Positions 11,435 through 23,579 of a stretch of 64,000 nt of DNA are shown here, one piece after another. Numbering within the stretch: the stretch's first letter is position 1; every line of letters begins with the position of its first letter. Below the pieces are notes generated by a model. The model did no database searches. It worked only from the letters and a program-made list of their open reading frames with translations, and was not told the origin of the DNA. The stretch comes from Sarcocystis neurona (lineage: Eukaryota; Apicomplexa; Conoidasida; Eucoccidiorida; Sarcocystidae): contig KL647293.1 of assembly GCA_000727475.1 (NCBI GenBank), forward strand, positions 1,376,588 through 1,440,587, in the 5' to 3' direction. The translations under genes and the position numbers were made by a program.

Positions 11435-14400
11435 TGTGCATGGGCGGGAAAAAGTGAGGCAAGTCTGTTGCTCAGGAAGATGCTGCTGTAACAACGGCTA
11501 CTGCTGCCGAGTCTTGTGTTGTTGCTTGTCGTCGTATTGTTAACGCCGGGTTTCAAACTGTTGCCGCTTCCGACACTGCTGATAACGCTGCTGCCGCTGT
11601 CGATGCCGCTGCTGCCCTTGCTGCTGATGGTCCTGCCGGTGCTGATACTTTTCCTGGAGGTGCTGGTGGTGTCCGTCTCTTCTCATCACCGATGCCGCCG
11701 CATCCGTTGCTATCGCCACGGTGCGCTTCGTGTGTTTTGCCGGTTCGTCTGCTTCCACTCTCATCGATGGTGCCCCTCCAAGCAGGAGACAACGGGAGGA
11801 GATCCTGCTGCTTCTACTGCTGCACTGGTGCGCTTGCTGCTCTAGTCACTTCTGTTGATTGGTGATGTGCTGCTCACGATCCTGCTGCTGCGACTGACCA
11901 TACGGGGCGTTAACGACAGGACGGTCAAAGTGACAGCGTTTGGAGGGAGACAGTAACATATTCGGTTTGCAGGTGATGCAGAGCATCACATACAGGTACG
12001 GATAGGTGCACAGGTATATGCTAGTGTGTATACAGGTATATTTGTGTGCACGTCTTTGCGGCTGCGTATGTGTCTCTCCACATCCGGTCTACGTTTGTGA
12101 CTCATGTATGGACGGAAAGGGCGGTACACTTGCGTTTACATCCATGTACGGTGTTGATCCGATATAGCAGGCAGAGAAAAGCCGCGTGATCCTATGAAAA
12201 TGAATCTCGCGGCGTAGGCAAGAAGATTTCGAACACCCCCTTGTCTTCCGAAGTTATACCACCCCAGGTACCAACAATGAAAAGATGGGTACTTCGAGAA
12301 TGGTGGCCACGAAAAAACTAGCAGCACGAACATTGGTAATGCAAGACGTCTGAAAATGAGACTGAAAAAAAGCAGAAACCACGGTATGCCGCAAAAACCA
12401 GCCGTGCACGTACTTCCTCATTTTCAGCTGCAGCGTGGAACACGTGATATAGGTTCCGAAGGGAAGTGGCATACGGCGAAAAAAGTTACCACGCATCAGT
12501 ATCTTTACCAGACACTTGCGTGCATTACCCTCTGGATGCCGCGCTCGTCCCCAGTATCTATCGGGACACATACACACCTACGTCCGCCCACGTACGTACA
12601 CCTCTGTGCCCATCTACCTACTCGAGCGTTTATCTCTCCCCTTCTTTAGGCACGTGTAAACCTGAGGGCAGGCCCAGCCTCGTCGCTCCAGTAAAAAGTG
12701 CGGATCACGTTTACACTCCATCACGACCATACGCACGTAGGAGGCATATACACCATTCCCAGCGAATGGGAACCCGGCAGCCGGTGACGAGCATGTGAGG
12801 GGCTTTTTTTCTACGGATGAAATTAATGTAGAAAAATGTGCTGTTCAAGGCGACACCTGCGCTCAACTCGCCGCGCCGTGTTCCTGCAGAAAATTCATGT
12901 GGACACCGCGTGCACAATACACTATAGTCTGCAACATTGCATACTATAGCGGAGTGCACAGTACACTCTGGTCTGCAACATTGCATACTATGGTGGAGCT
13001 GATTCGGGGCTTCTATCTCGGCAACGTCGGAAACAAAGATTCAACTGAACGTATTGTAAGAAGCAAACGCTTCTTGTTTATTCAAGACATCGCACATCGT
13101 TTCGCGTTTATACGGCCCTTAAGTGGGAGAATTAGCTCCTTCGTGCTTACATATACGTATATTTGTGTATTGGTCGATCTCTGTGTAAACCAGTAGACAC
13201 TACGCAGCTGAACACGTACGTACAAATATATATCAACGCTCGTCGGTGTAATAGCACTTGCACTTTTTGCGAATCGCCCCTACGACGGGCACCCGTACCG
13301 TTCTTAAAACAACTGAAAGATAAGCAGATCCTCTAGTCCCCAGCTGAACAATTCTGTGATTAGGTACACGAATGCGTCACTCCTTTTTTTTCCAGTTCAC
13401 CCTGCTATCTTTGGCAAAAACCCTAATCGTCGGTTCTGGGCTCTTCGCCTCCTGGTTTTCTACTTGATTCCTCTACTGTCATCTTCTAGTTGAAATTGAC
13501 ACGTGAAGCCACTTCTTTCTTTCCACCCTGCTACCACGTTCCTCTTCTGTTTCTCATTTGTTCATCCACCATAAGAAACATATAAGCCATGCGCTACCAA
13601 AACCGCCTCTCAGCAGCAGTCTGCAAACGTCGTGCAACTTGCCACAGCCATTCTTAATATATATAAATGTATTATGCGTAGGTCTCGGCGTATATAAGAA
13701 GTTCCGTACATACATGTGTCTACATCCTTACGGATAAAGATTTATGCAGCCACGGTGCGGCCGATCCTGACGTCCGAACACGGACGTACTTAGGTGTCAA
13801 TATGTATGACAGCTATGCACGTCCAAGATACACGCATCTGCACACACCGGAGAAAGTGGTGTGTGCGCACCCACTCAATGATCCACGAGACTCCTGATTT
13901 CCCTATACATTGCTCGCCTGGATCCAGGCAGAAAGGCGGCGTCGAACGCACGACACACCTCCTGTAACGCGTGAAATTTTTTTCGCGGCAGCAGTACATT
14001 ACATATACACGTATTTCGTATTCTATTAGTGGTGTGTTTCCGCCGCTGTGCATAGTTTCTGCAGCTAGGTGCTTAAGCACGTGTATACATTCGCGCATGT
14101 GTGTGTGAGCTCTGATGACAGAGTATGTACACCTGGTGCGTGGCTAGCTGGCAGCCCCCTTTTTACTACCGTTGCACTGGTGGCGCCACAGAATATACTC
14201 GTACACATAAATGAGGACATGTCTTCACAAATAGACATTCAAACACGTGAATAACTACAATCTTCCGTTGAGCGATTTTGAATGCGACAAGTGGCGAACT
14301 ACCATTATACTATCCGAGGTGCCCATTCCGAGCGAGCCAATAACGGCAAAGATCCACAGAAGACGGAAAACACCTCACATCGTAACACCCACAACAAGCA

Positions 14401-17400
14401 AAACACCATAAATGTTTCTGCAGCCAAAAATTGTTTATAGTGCATGAATTACATGCATGCTATGCAACCGCTTACGCGGCGCGGAGCCATGGGAGCCTCG
14501 TTGCTGTTACGAGGGCCCTGAACCGGCCACAAGAGACGAACTGCTCAGAATGGGATCGATATGGCGAGAGGTCGTCAAGTGAAGCACTTCATGGGTTGAT
14601 GAATATAGTACAATGAATTGCCACTATGTGGCCCCATGAACCCTTGGACACAGCGCTTTCTTTTCTATCCCTCGCACGGTCTCGATGAGAACCCGCGCGC
14701 GAACAATGCGCGTACTCGATTGGAGACGCATGAAGACAATACGACATCGATTCCCGCTATCTGCGAGGCAGTACCCGTTGTCCAACCAGAAATTCGCTGC
14801 AGTATCACTCCCGACCTGGAGGGTTGATCAACACGCTTCGGCCAATATGCTGCACGTAGTACGCTTCAACAGCATGTTGTACAGGATATCGAAGCGTGTA
14901 ATCCATGCGTACGACCATGGAGTATTCACATCTCATGTGGATGGATGCAGCTTTCCGTTGCTTTCCTCGCGGACAGATTTTATTAGGAAGACACCGCAAC
15001 GTTAAAGTGCTCTCCATAGAAAGGATTATAGGGTTAATCCGCATTGTCATCGAGATTCAGTTTCTGAACCTGCCCACCGCCACACACCTTGTGTAATTGC
15101 TTTAGGGGGCTTGATGGTGGCTTGTTGTGCAACACTGCGCAGATTATTGGCATGCGTAGATTTGTTTCACCCGTACCAATGCACTGTCGGCTATTCGTGG
15201 GGTCAGACACTATCTCGCCATTAACGTACCTTTTAATTTAGCGTTCTGCGTGGCATTGCTGCGGTCAAGTGCAGCCCTCTCCAATTTCAGTCGTAGAGAT
15301 TACGACAGCGACCAGCTCTTAAAGGCAGCTGCCTAACAAGCGCAACTACAGAGTTCAGTACCTTTCACTAACCTCCCACGCACGTCGCCACACAACGTTT
15401 GTTTGCATTCGACTGATGTTACCACTGGAGTAGCACCGCGTCTTAGTTGGGGATGCAAACAAAACAGGTTGTATTGGTGTTCTTTTATTTCCCTCTTGTA
15501 GCGTTACAGCGTTCAGAGACTAATCACCAATGATGCTTTCAGCGCCAGGGCTGATGCACAGGGGTCTCAAAGAGTGACCATGAGAATTTTGTACGGAATG
15601 TTCTGCAGGGGTCTATACCTGGAAGAGTGACATGACGTTGCGCGAAAGCTGTTGCAAGGATGATGCACGAAGATAGGACTGAGTTGCAATTCCGTTGCCT
15701 ATATATGTACACAAATACAGGGCATGCGTTAAAAATTATCCGCGGGGATGTGCCAACGAATAATGCAAGGACGTCCACGTATTCACATTGACTATTTGCT
15801 GTCACCCGGCCTTGGGCAGGGGCTTGTGTTTCACACTCACATCCGAGGGAGTAACAATTTTTGCAATGGTGTGCATGTCTAGGAACTTATGCTTATCAAC
15901 GTAGACACCACATCCGTATCTCGGAGAGAACGAACACCGCCTCCTCCATACGTGAGCAGTCGCTCAGTCCCTCTTTTTAGGACTGCGGAGGCAAGCTGGA
16001 ACTGGCTAAGCGAGCACGAGGTGCTGATAATTCTCCGTTCGAAAAGAAACCGACGTTCTACTGCAGGAAACCAGGCACACTTTTGACGCAAGGAAAGCTC
16101 CGCAAGTATTCTAGAAGGGCCGCACCTATTGGAGTGTAGCAGGAAATATGAGATTACGTAAAGATTCTTATCCCCAAATGGCCAGGAGGCGAAAAGTTGT
16201 GATGTGCAGCACCAAACGATGTTCGTCTATTTTCACTGCAGAGTATGACGTCACGAGCCAAACTGTTGACGCACTGTATGTCTCCAGTGCGCGGTCTAGC
16301 ACGTGGAATTCTTCCATCCACTGTCGACGCCAGAATTTACGTCCGGGTGTTTACGTATGTATATGTCTAAATACACATAGGTATAAACATATACAAGTTC
16401 ACTATATATGTATGTGTGTGATTATGCAAGTGTGGTCGCGCAACAAATATATAAAAATATGCCTGTACACGGCTTTTTACGGAAGGGGTTCGACATGTAG
16501 AATCAATCCTGCAGGGCGGTTCTGCGTCCACAAGAGTCCTACAACCTGCGTGCGCACACAGAAGTCGTGTCGGCCGCTCCTTATGACCTAAAGTAGAGCA
16601 GAAATAAACACATTAGCAATCCGTGAACTAATCAGTGACTTTTTTGTCATATCGTAGTTGGTGGAACGGACGAATTTCCAGCTGAGGACAAGCGTATAGA
16701 CAAATACCACAGGTACGCGTGTACACTCGCAGTCAAATCTTAGCCGCTATTATACATTTTTACATGTTCAGGATGGTAAACAGACGACTCCCTACGTATT
16801 CACATGAATTTTTAAACGCGCTTGATCCTGGCCTAGCATGCGTATCCACGTATCAATGCATATCCTGTCATCCTAAAGCGGATGTCATTTTCTGCGTGTA
16901 TTCCATGTACAGCGAGCTCGTTGTTCGCTACCGCCACAGTGCTTTCTGTGGCGAATGTAGGGCCCTTCGCATCTGACAGGAAGATCCAGAGCATCAACTG
17001 CGTTGTTGTGCATATATCTAGTTCTCGTCTAATTACGGAACACGCGTGTCCGCTTCCCTGTAAACGCTTGTTGGCGCTAAGGAGATTTGTACATACTTGT
17101 GCAATCAAGCACCGACGTGCACGTACGAGACCCGAATTTCGCGTTGCTTCTTAATAACCCATACGATTGTACATATAAGAGGTGAGATTTCCGTGTGCAG
17201 ATGTATGAGCAGCTGTGCACACTCGTGCTAGTCGGCTGACTCCCATGTAAACCGCTGCGTCTATACTTGGGCAGTTAGAGGAAAAATTATACCAGTTCCC
17301 GCAGGGATACGTTTATATAAGTTCAGCATCGTATAAAATACCCATATTTGTATGTAGTCGCGTCTACGCAAGTTTTGTACGACTTGTGTGCAGAGTGGTC

Positions 17401-18000
17401 TGGTGTTCCACTGTGAGGCTTCCTCCCTTTGTAAGAACGCCCTCGAAACTTGCGTAACGCGCCCGCATTCGTCCTCGATCTACACATGAGCGAACTTCTT
17501 TGAATGTAGCCATACCACTAAGGTGGTTCATATCGCTAGAACATACGCGCCGTTGCCTGCCACGCCGTGTTAGTGTGCACCTAGTCCACTGGCTCTACGC
17601 AAGCAAAACGCGTACGTATGCAGTTGGCTCACTTTGCAAGTAAATAAGAATACGCTGTGTCTATCCGCCTCTGACGGTCGGCATTCGCTCACGCGCACAC
17701 GCTACGCGCTCCACATACGTATACGCATGTGACTATGATTGTGAATGCATACGCTCATCTATCTACGAACTGTTGTACATACGCAAATTTTCCTATATAT
17801 ATATATATAGGGAGGTATACGTACAAACTGGTTTCCACAAGCAGAGAGACACTCACATACATTGAGAATATATTTGTCCCCGTAAGTGTTACGCTATGTC
17901 TAGGGACATACTAGGTGGCTGTCACGCATCCCCCCTGTGCCGTCTGTAGGTGCGACGAGCTGCAGCTCTCCATTCACTGCCTTTCACATCTTCAGTCATC
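11435..18000. other. Region without recognisable genes
   Basis: From 11435 to about 11900 the plus strand is CTG-rich (CAG-rich in the direction of the minus-strand gene), probably the 5' leader or promoter side of that gene. The rest is mixed-composition DNA with short open frames only, none with a recognisable domain, and short TA runs (for example 17792-17812). A 44-bp tandem duplication at 12911-12998 is listed separately. Small exons of unknown genes cannot be excluded. Confidence 0.5.
12911..12998. repeat. 44-bp tandem duplication
   Basis: Copy one is 12911-12954 and copy two 12955-12998; both start TGCACA and contain GTCTGCAACATTGCATACTA, with only a few substitutions between them. 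There is no gap. No function is evident. Confidence 0.9.
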
Positions 18001-21000
18001 CTCAGTAGTGAATAGTACGATTTTTGTCCTTCCCCCCAATTTGCGAGCGCAGACTTCTTACTTATTTATCACAGTGGGAAAGGAACACATAAGTAGCCAC
18101 TAGTAATACAACGTAACTTCTTCACAACTGCCTTTTTGAGTATACGTTGTGCTGCCGGTGCTGTACTCTTCGTGGTGACACTGCTGCTGCGGCTTCTGTT
18201 GGTGTTCCTGCTTCTGCTGCTCCGGCGCTGGGTGTGTCCAGCTCTAATTCCTCTCCTGCTTTTTCTTTCTGGTACAAAACGTGCCCCTTCAGTTGCCAGG
18301 CGGTTGCGGCTATTTGCTGCAGCTGTCAATCGTGGTGACGTCAGTGCTGTGGCTGCTGTTGGTGCTCCTGCTGTTGCTACTAGTGGTGTTCCATTTGGTG
18401 GTGCCACTGTTGGAGGTGCCGCTGTTACGGTTGTTGTTGTTGTTGTTGTTGCTATTGCTGCTGGCTTCCTTGTGAATCTCTTTGTTCGCTCTGCGATGGC
18501 TGCTGCGAGGAGTGGTCGTAAACAGACATTGTGGCCTCCCAGGTCTTTTCCCGCTGCCGGCACCAGGTAAGTTGCTGCTCTCATTGCAGGCGTCTTTGTG
18601 TTACTTGTAGAAGTAGATTCGACAAGTAGACTTCGTGCTGTGCGTGGATGCTGTTGTCACTCGGCCGTTTCTACGGAAGTGGCTGCTGCACATCGACTTG
18701 TATCGTGACCAGCTGTTGCCGCAATGGATTTGGCTTCCACTCTTCACATTTTTCGTCTTGCGAGACAAAGGCGTAAGGAGCGGTGACTGCAGAAAGGACA
18801 GGAACACTATATACAGCCAGTGGTTTACAACGAGTAGACGAGTATTAAATGCATCTCGTCCGAAAAATCGCAAGTGTCTGTTCCTGCCGCTTCTGCCGAA
18901 CTTCCCTTCCTACCACCGCAGCAGCTCCGCTGTCTCCCTGTTGCTCTGCTGCTGCACGTGATGACGCTGCTGCTCCTGGAAGTCCTGCTGCTGGTGGTGC
19001 TCCTGCCGCAGCTTCTGATGCTTTCGTGCGACAGTCAGTTCAGGGACGGGCGCGCATGCAGCACAGCAGTAGACTTCGTCTTCTTCCAATTGCGGAACTC
19101 CTCTCCACTCTTCTCCTTCACACGGGCTTTCCCTGGAAATTTGCCGCAGAAGCCAAATCGTGAGAGATGCCTGAGGCGCTGCAGCAACGCTTCCACAGCA
19201 TCTGTTTGCGCCTCGACGTACACATAGCGCTGAGTCTCTTCCCTTGCTCTCAAAGGTGTATAGATACAAATACAGCTGTTGTGTATGCATTTTTGGCTTC
19301 CTGCTGCCATCTTCGTCCATCTCCCATTCACCTATTGTGCCTTTCCCTTTTTTTCATGTGCTCTAGTGCCCCACTCGCGTCTCCCGTACATTCACACGGA
19401 TCAACAGGCGGTTTTTCTTGCCCTAGCTACTCAAGGCGCTAACGCCTCGTCTTCTCCTCCTGCCTAGAAACTTTATCCGTGGATTCCCTTCCTTGGTGTG
19501 CGTTCTTGTCCTAAGCCTCTCCCTCTTCATCGTTACATCTTTGCTGTTTCTATCCATCCCCCTTAGGGCCGGTTCTGGGGGAGGGTTGCCGTCACCTCAG
19601 GTGTACGTGATTTACAAGGGAACACAAGACTTCCGCGCTGAAGCAAAAGTCGAAGCTCGCTGTTACTTAGTTTTTGAATATCGTCTTGCCAGGCTTTATC
19701 GCACATACTTTTGCTGACTCCTGTCTTTGGGGTTCCTGTGCCCCCCCTTGTCTGGATACGCTCACGCCGCCGTCGTCCGGCGCTTTTTCTACGAGAGGAC
19801 ACACTAAATTTTCGATTTCGAAATACAGCGTCCTTTAGCGTGTGTCTCAGTCAATTTGCCCGTGCCGCTGAAGGAAAACCCCTTTTTTCTCCGTTTTCCT
19901 TTTTTTCCTCCCGTAGCTGCACCCTCTCGGGTGTATGTCTGTACATTCACTCATGGATATCCACAGCGCAGGACAGGAGACCGGACGCCGCCACTTCCTG
20001 TTCCACGTCTCTAACGACGAGTGACCACAAAAGTCCTTTATACTTTTCTGTAGCTCTCCTGTCCCTCTTCTGGACTAACTTTGATTTAAATTGACCTCAT
20101 TTTTGTGTACGTACACCTGAAGATGCAGTAGTCACAGAATCGAAGATACAGTCTCCGGGACACGTGCGAATTTCTCTTTCTTAAAGACAGTATTTTCAAG
20201 GGGTCGCTCGCGCGTGTCGTCCCGTACCACTTACTTCTGTTCCCTCTCCATCCCCTTCACCTCTTTCCTCCGGTCTACGCACACCGTGCAACCCTGTGTG
20301 TCTGCCGCAGAGGAACGTTCTACGATCTTCTCTTGCAAGAGGAGGCTGGCACAACTTTTTATTGCCAGAGTGGACTGGTCCTGGGCTACCCGTCTTAAAC
20401 CAGGATTTTGAATAGATACATCTGTTTACGCGCCCACACACGAAAGAAGAAAAAGGAAACATTCACTTTTCTCTTGTGCCTCAACCAAAACAGAGCATCG
20501 CACGTGCTACTTTTGTCGGTTCTATTCTGCTCTGCGCACCTCTTTCGTCAAGTCCGCCCTTTCGTCCTGCGACGTCTACGCACCCTGGGGAGAAGAAACT
20601 GTCGAACACATCTTTCTCCTGCGCGTTGACTTGAGCGTCAATATCTATTCGTCATTTCTCGCTTCCTCTTCCCGACTTCTCTCTGCATTGCATGCTTGCT
20701 GACTCTGTGTGTCACATGTGGCGAGTTTTTTCGCTCTGTTTGTCTTTCTCACTTTCTTTTGCTTCCCTGGTCTACTGAGACATCTTCGCCAAGTGTCGGC
20801 TCCCGTTTCTGCGTAGTAGAGCAGGAGTGCCACGAATTCCGCTTACGACCCCCATAGTCGAACCACTTCTCACCTCTGCTGTATCTCTGTGTAGATGTTC
20901 GCTTTCTCGTCTGCGTGTGGTTGTTGACTTGATACTGCCCGTTTCTTCTTCTCCCCCTCCCGGCCCCTCTCCGTCTGTCGGCGCCTCGCCGTATCCACTT

Positions 21001-23397
21001 CGTTGCTGTTTTGTGAGGCAGTTGTCTGAACAGCAGCTACGAAGGACTGGACGACTCCCGTGGCAGCTCTCGAATCATTGGTGAGCGCAGGTCGTCTTCT
21101 GCGGTAGAAGAAGAAATCTGCAGCAGTTGCTGCTTTAGCTCTTTTCTCGTGCTGTTCTTGCTGCTCTGCTCTCCCGTTGCACTGCCGCTGTTGCTGCTGG
21201 GAGTGCTACCCTGCATGCTCCTAGCTGCTTCTGCTGCTGGTGGTGCTTTTCTTTCTCTTCCTCCTCCTTCTCCTCCTGCTTTCCACCTTGCAACTGCCTC
21301 ACCACTTACTGTCAGGTTGTCTGCCCGGCAACAGAAGTCGCAGCCGTAGGGTGCGTGTAGGAGCACGGGGGGCAGCTACTCACGTGCGCCTCTGCAGAGC
21401 GTTTCACTTTGTACCCGGTCTGTTGACTCGAGCCGCTGCAGTGTCTTTCTGGTTTTTCCTTCCTTTCCGTCTCCCCTTACGTCTCTTCTGTCTCCTTAAC
21501 TTCTTTTTCCTTCGTTGCTACCTTCTTTTTTCTCTCCATGGTCTACTTGATCCGTGCTGCACCAGTGAGCACCTTACGAACGAACTGCCCGTGAGCAGCT
21601 GCAGAGACAGGAACAGCCAGCGACAGCGCAGCAGTCGCCCGGGCAGTGCGCGACGCAGAAGAAAAGGAACAACAGCACCCTCTCCAACTGCTGGGCCGCG
21701 GGCGGCGGTCGTAGGGGCAGCATTTCAAACGGCAGCAGCAGCAGCAGGCTCCACAGCGACAGCAACACCAGCGCAGGCAGCAACGGGACGTCCTGCATGT
21801 GGACGTGTACGTGAAGGTGTCGTATACGTCGTATACGTTCTTTTGGCCAGCAGGAGTTTCGAAGCTGCAAGACGAACTACGGCTGCAGGTGAGGCAGCAG
21901 CTGCGCGCGCAGGACGCAAGAAGGACAAACGGCGAGCTTGACGTTGTTGCACAGCCCTACCCTACGGCTTCGCAGCGGCGCGGTGCCGCCTGTAGCAGCC
22001 CCAAGGGCTCAAGCAAAAACACTGGCGTCTCCTTTGCCACGCTGTTGCAGGCCTGCCTTTGTGGAAGGTGACTGAAAATTCGTAGAATATGGAGTTCACG
22101 CTGCCCTATGCGCCAACACTGGCCGAAGGAAATATCGCTGTTCTGCACAGCGACAAATGAGAAAATTTTGCATGCAGAGAGAGACGACAAGAACTGAAGA
22201 TGCTGTCTGCCTGAGGTCATTGAGAATCTCGTCGTTAAGGCCTGCTGCAGGCTGCCGCCGGAGGAGACGTCCACGCTGTTGCAGCTTTCTGGCAGCTGCT
22301 GCTTCCTCACTGCTGCTGTCGCCGCTTCCCTGCTGCTGCTGCTGCTTCTTCCTCATTGCTCCTGCTGCTTCCTCGCTGCTCCTGCTGCTTTTTCGCTACT
22401 GCTACTGCTGCTTCCTCGCTTCTGCGACTGCTGCTTCCTCGTTGCTGTTTCATCGCTGCTGCAACTGCTGCGACTTCTGGTGGCGCTGCAGTGTCGCGCG
22501 GCAGGAGGGTTCAGGATGGAGCTGGTTGCCAGCCTCCGCGTGGTACACGTGTGTCCACACGTCTGACTCTGCGTGACTGATTTTATCTACGGAGAGTGGT
22601 ATATATGTAATATATATGTATATATATATATGCATGCACGTGGACGACGCACCTGTGTACGAGACAGTACAGAAGGGAGTTTGAGTTACGCGGAGCAGGG
22701 GCGGCAGACGTCCCGCTTTTGTCCGTTCCTGCCGTCTTCAGGAGCCCTTTGCACGTCGTGAAGTTCGCAGGAATAGCAGCGACAGCAGCAGCGGGAGCAA
22801 GTGAAACTGCAAGCTGTAGTAGCAGGGGGAGTTCGTCCATTCACGCGTGACAGCAGCGGCAGCAGGTGGCTGGCGCAGCGGGTCGTGCATGTATGTAGCA
22901 GCGGAGTGGGAGAGAGGTCGGCTCCCCCTGTGTCATCTACGCCCCGAGGAAATTCATTTCCTCAGTACATTTCTCTCGCTCTCTGCTGATCACGTCGCGT
23001 CCATATTCGCCCTGTTTTCTCTCCTTTCATCTTCTTCTCCCCTTTTCCTTGTATCTCCTCCTGTACCTTCTTCGCTTCTCCGCTACAGCAACACAACAGC
23101 AGCAGCTCCTACCATCTGCTGCTGCCGCCCCTCCTGCTCCCCCTGCTCCTCTTCTCGTCGATCTGCTGCAGCAGCTGCTGCTGCTCGGTGACTCTTCAGT
23201 TGCGTCTCTGTTTCTTTTTCCTTCTTCCCCCCTCCTCCTGCTGCTGCTTCGTCGTCTCGTCTTCTTCTCCTCCTGCGTCTCCTGGTCCTCCACTTTTCAG
23301 TTTCGTCGCCGAGCTTCTTTTCCCGTCGTATTCCCTTTGCCTCTCCTCCGTTTCTTTGTCGTGCGATAGTTTCTTCTTCTTTCGTCCTGCCGCCAAG
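18000..23397. other. CTG- and pyrimidine-rich region upstream of COPB2
   Basis: The plus strand is strongly biased to CTG and CTT/TCT for most of this stretch (18130-18480, 18890-19020, 20860-21350, 22260-22470, 22990-23390). This is the same composition that precedes splice acceptors inside COPB2. Long open frames here are Leu/Ser/Cys/Pro shadows of the repeats and I accept none as coding. A purine/CAG-rich island lies at about 21590-22070. The last 400 bases are near-continuous pyrimidine and probably contain the promoter and 5' untranslated leader of COPB2; no TATA box or other core element can be named. Confidence 0.45.
22260..22470 (+). repeat. Interrupted CTG array
   Basis: Units of the form CTGCTGCTTCCTC repeat with variations for about 200 bases, opening all plus-strand frames with Leu, Ala and Cys runs. 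Confidence 0.8.
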
Positions 23398-23403
23398 ATG
23401 CCG
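23392..23403 (+). promoter_or_regulatory. COPB2: Translation start context of COPB2
   Basis: GCCAAGATGCCG surrounds the ATG at 23398. A at -3 and a C-rich lead match a good eukaryotic start. The following residues MPLR, a short gap and ARSERVKSVDFHPTEP match the conserved beta'-COP N-terminus, which fixes this as the start. Confidence 0.9.
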
Positions 23404-23579
23404 CTGCGAGTGGCACTGAAGAAGCACTTCTTCGCTCGCTCAGAACGAGTGAAAAGTGTTGATTTCCACCCCACCGAGCCATTTCTTCTCTCCGCCTTGT
23501 ACGACGGACGCCTCCACGTTCACGACTACCTCACGCATGCCCTTCTCAAAGAAATTGATGCTTCGCCGCTGCCGCTGCG
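23398..23579 (+). CDS. COPB2: COPB2 exon 1
   Basis: Residues 1-60 plus two bases; first blade of propeller one with the dilysine-site Arg17 and Lys19. Ends in SPLPL and CG, donor CG|GTGAGA, phase 2. Confidence 0.93.

Noticed and set aside
18496..18589. ATG with AAARSGRKQTLW followed by a strong donor CAG|GTAAGT and an acceptor TTGCAG
   Set aside because: The implied intron would be about 23 bases, far too short, and the downstream frame stops quickly.
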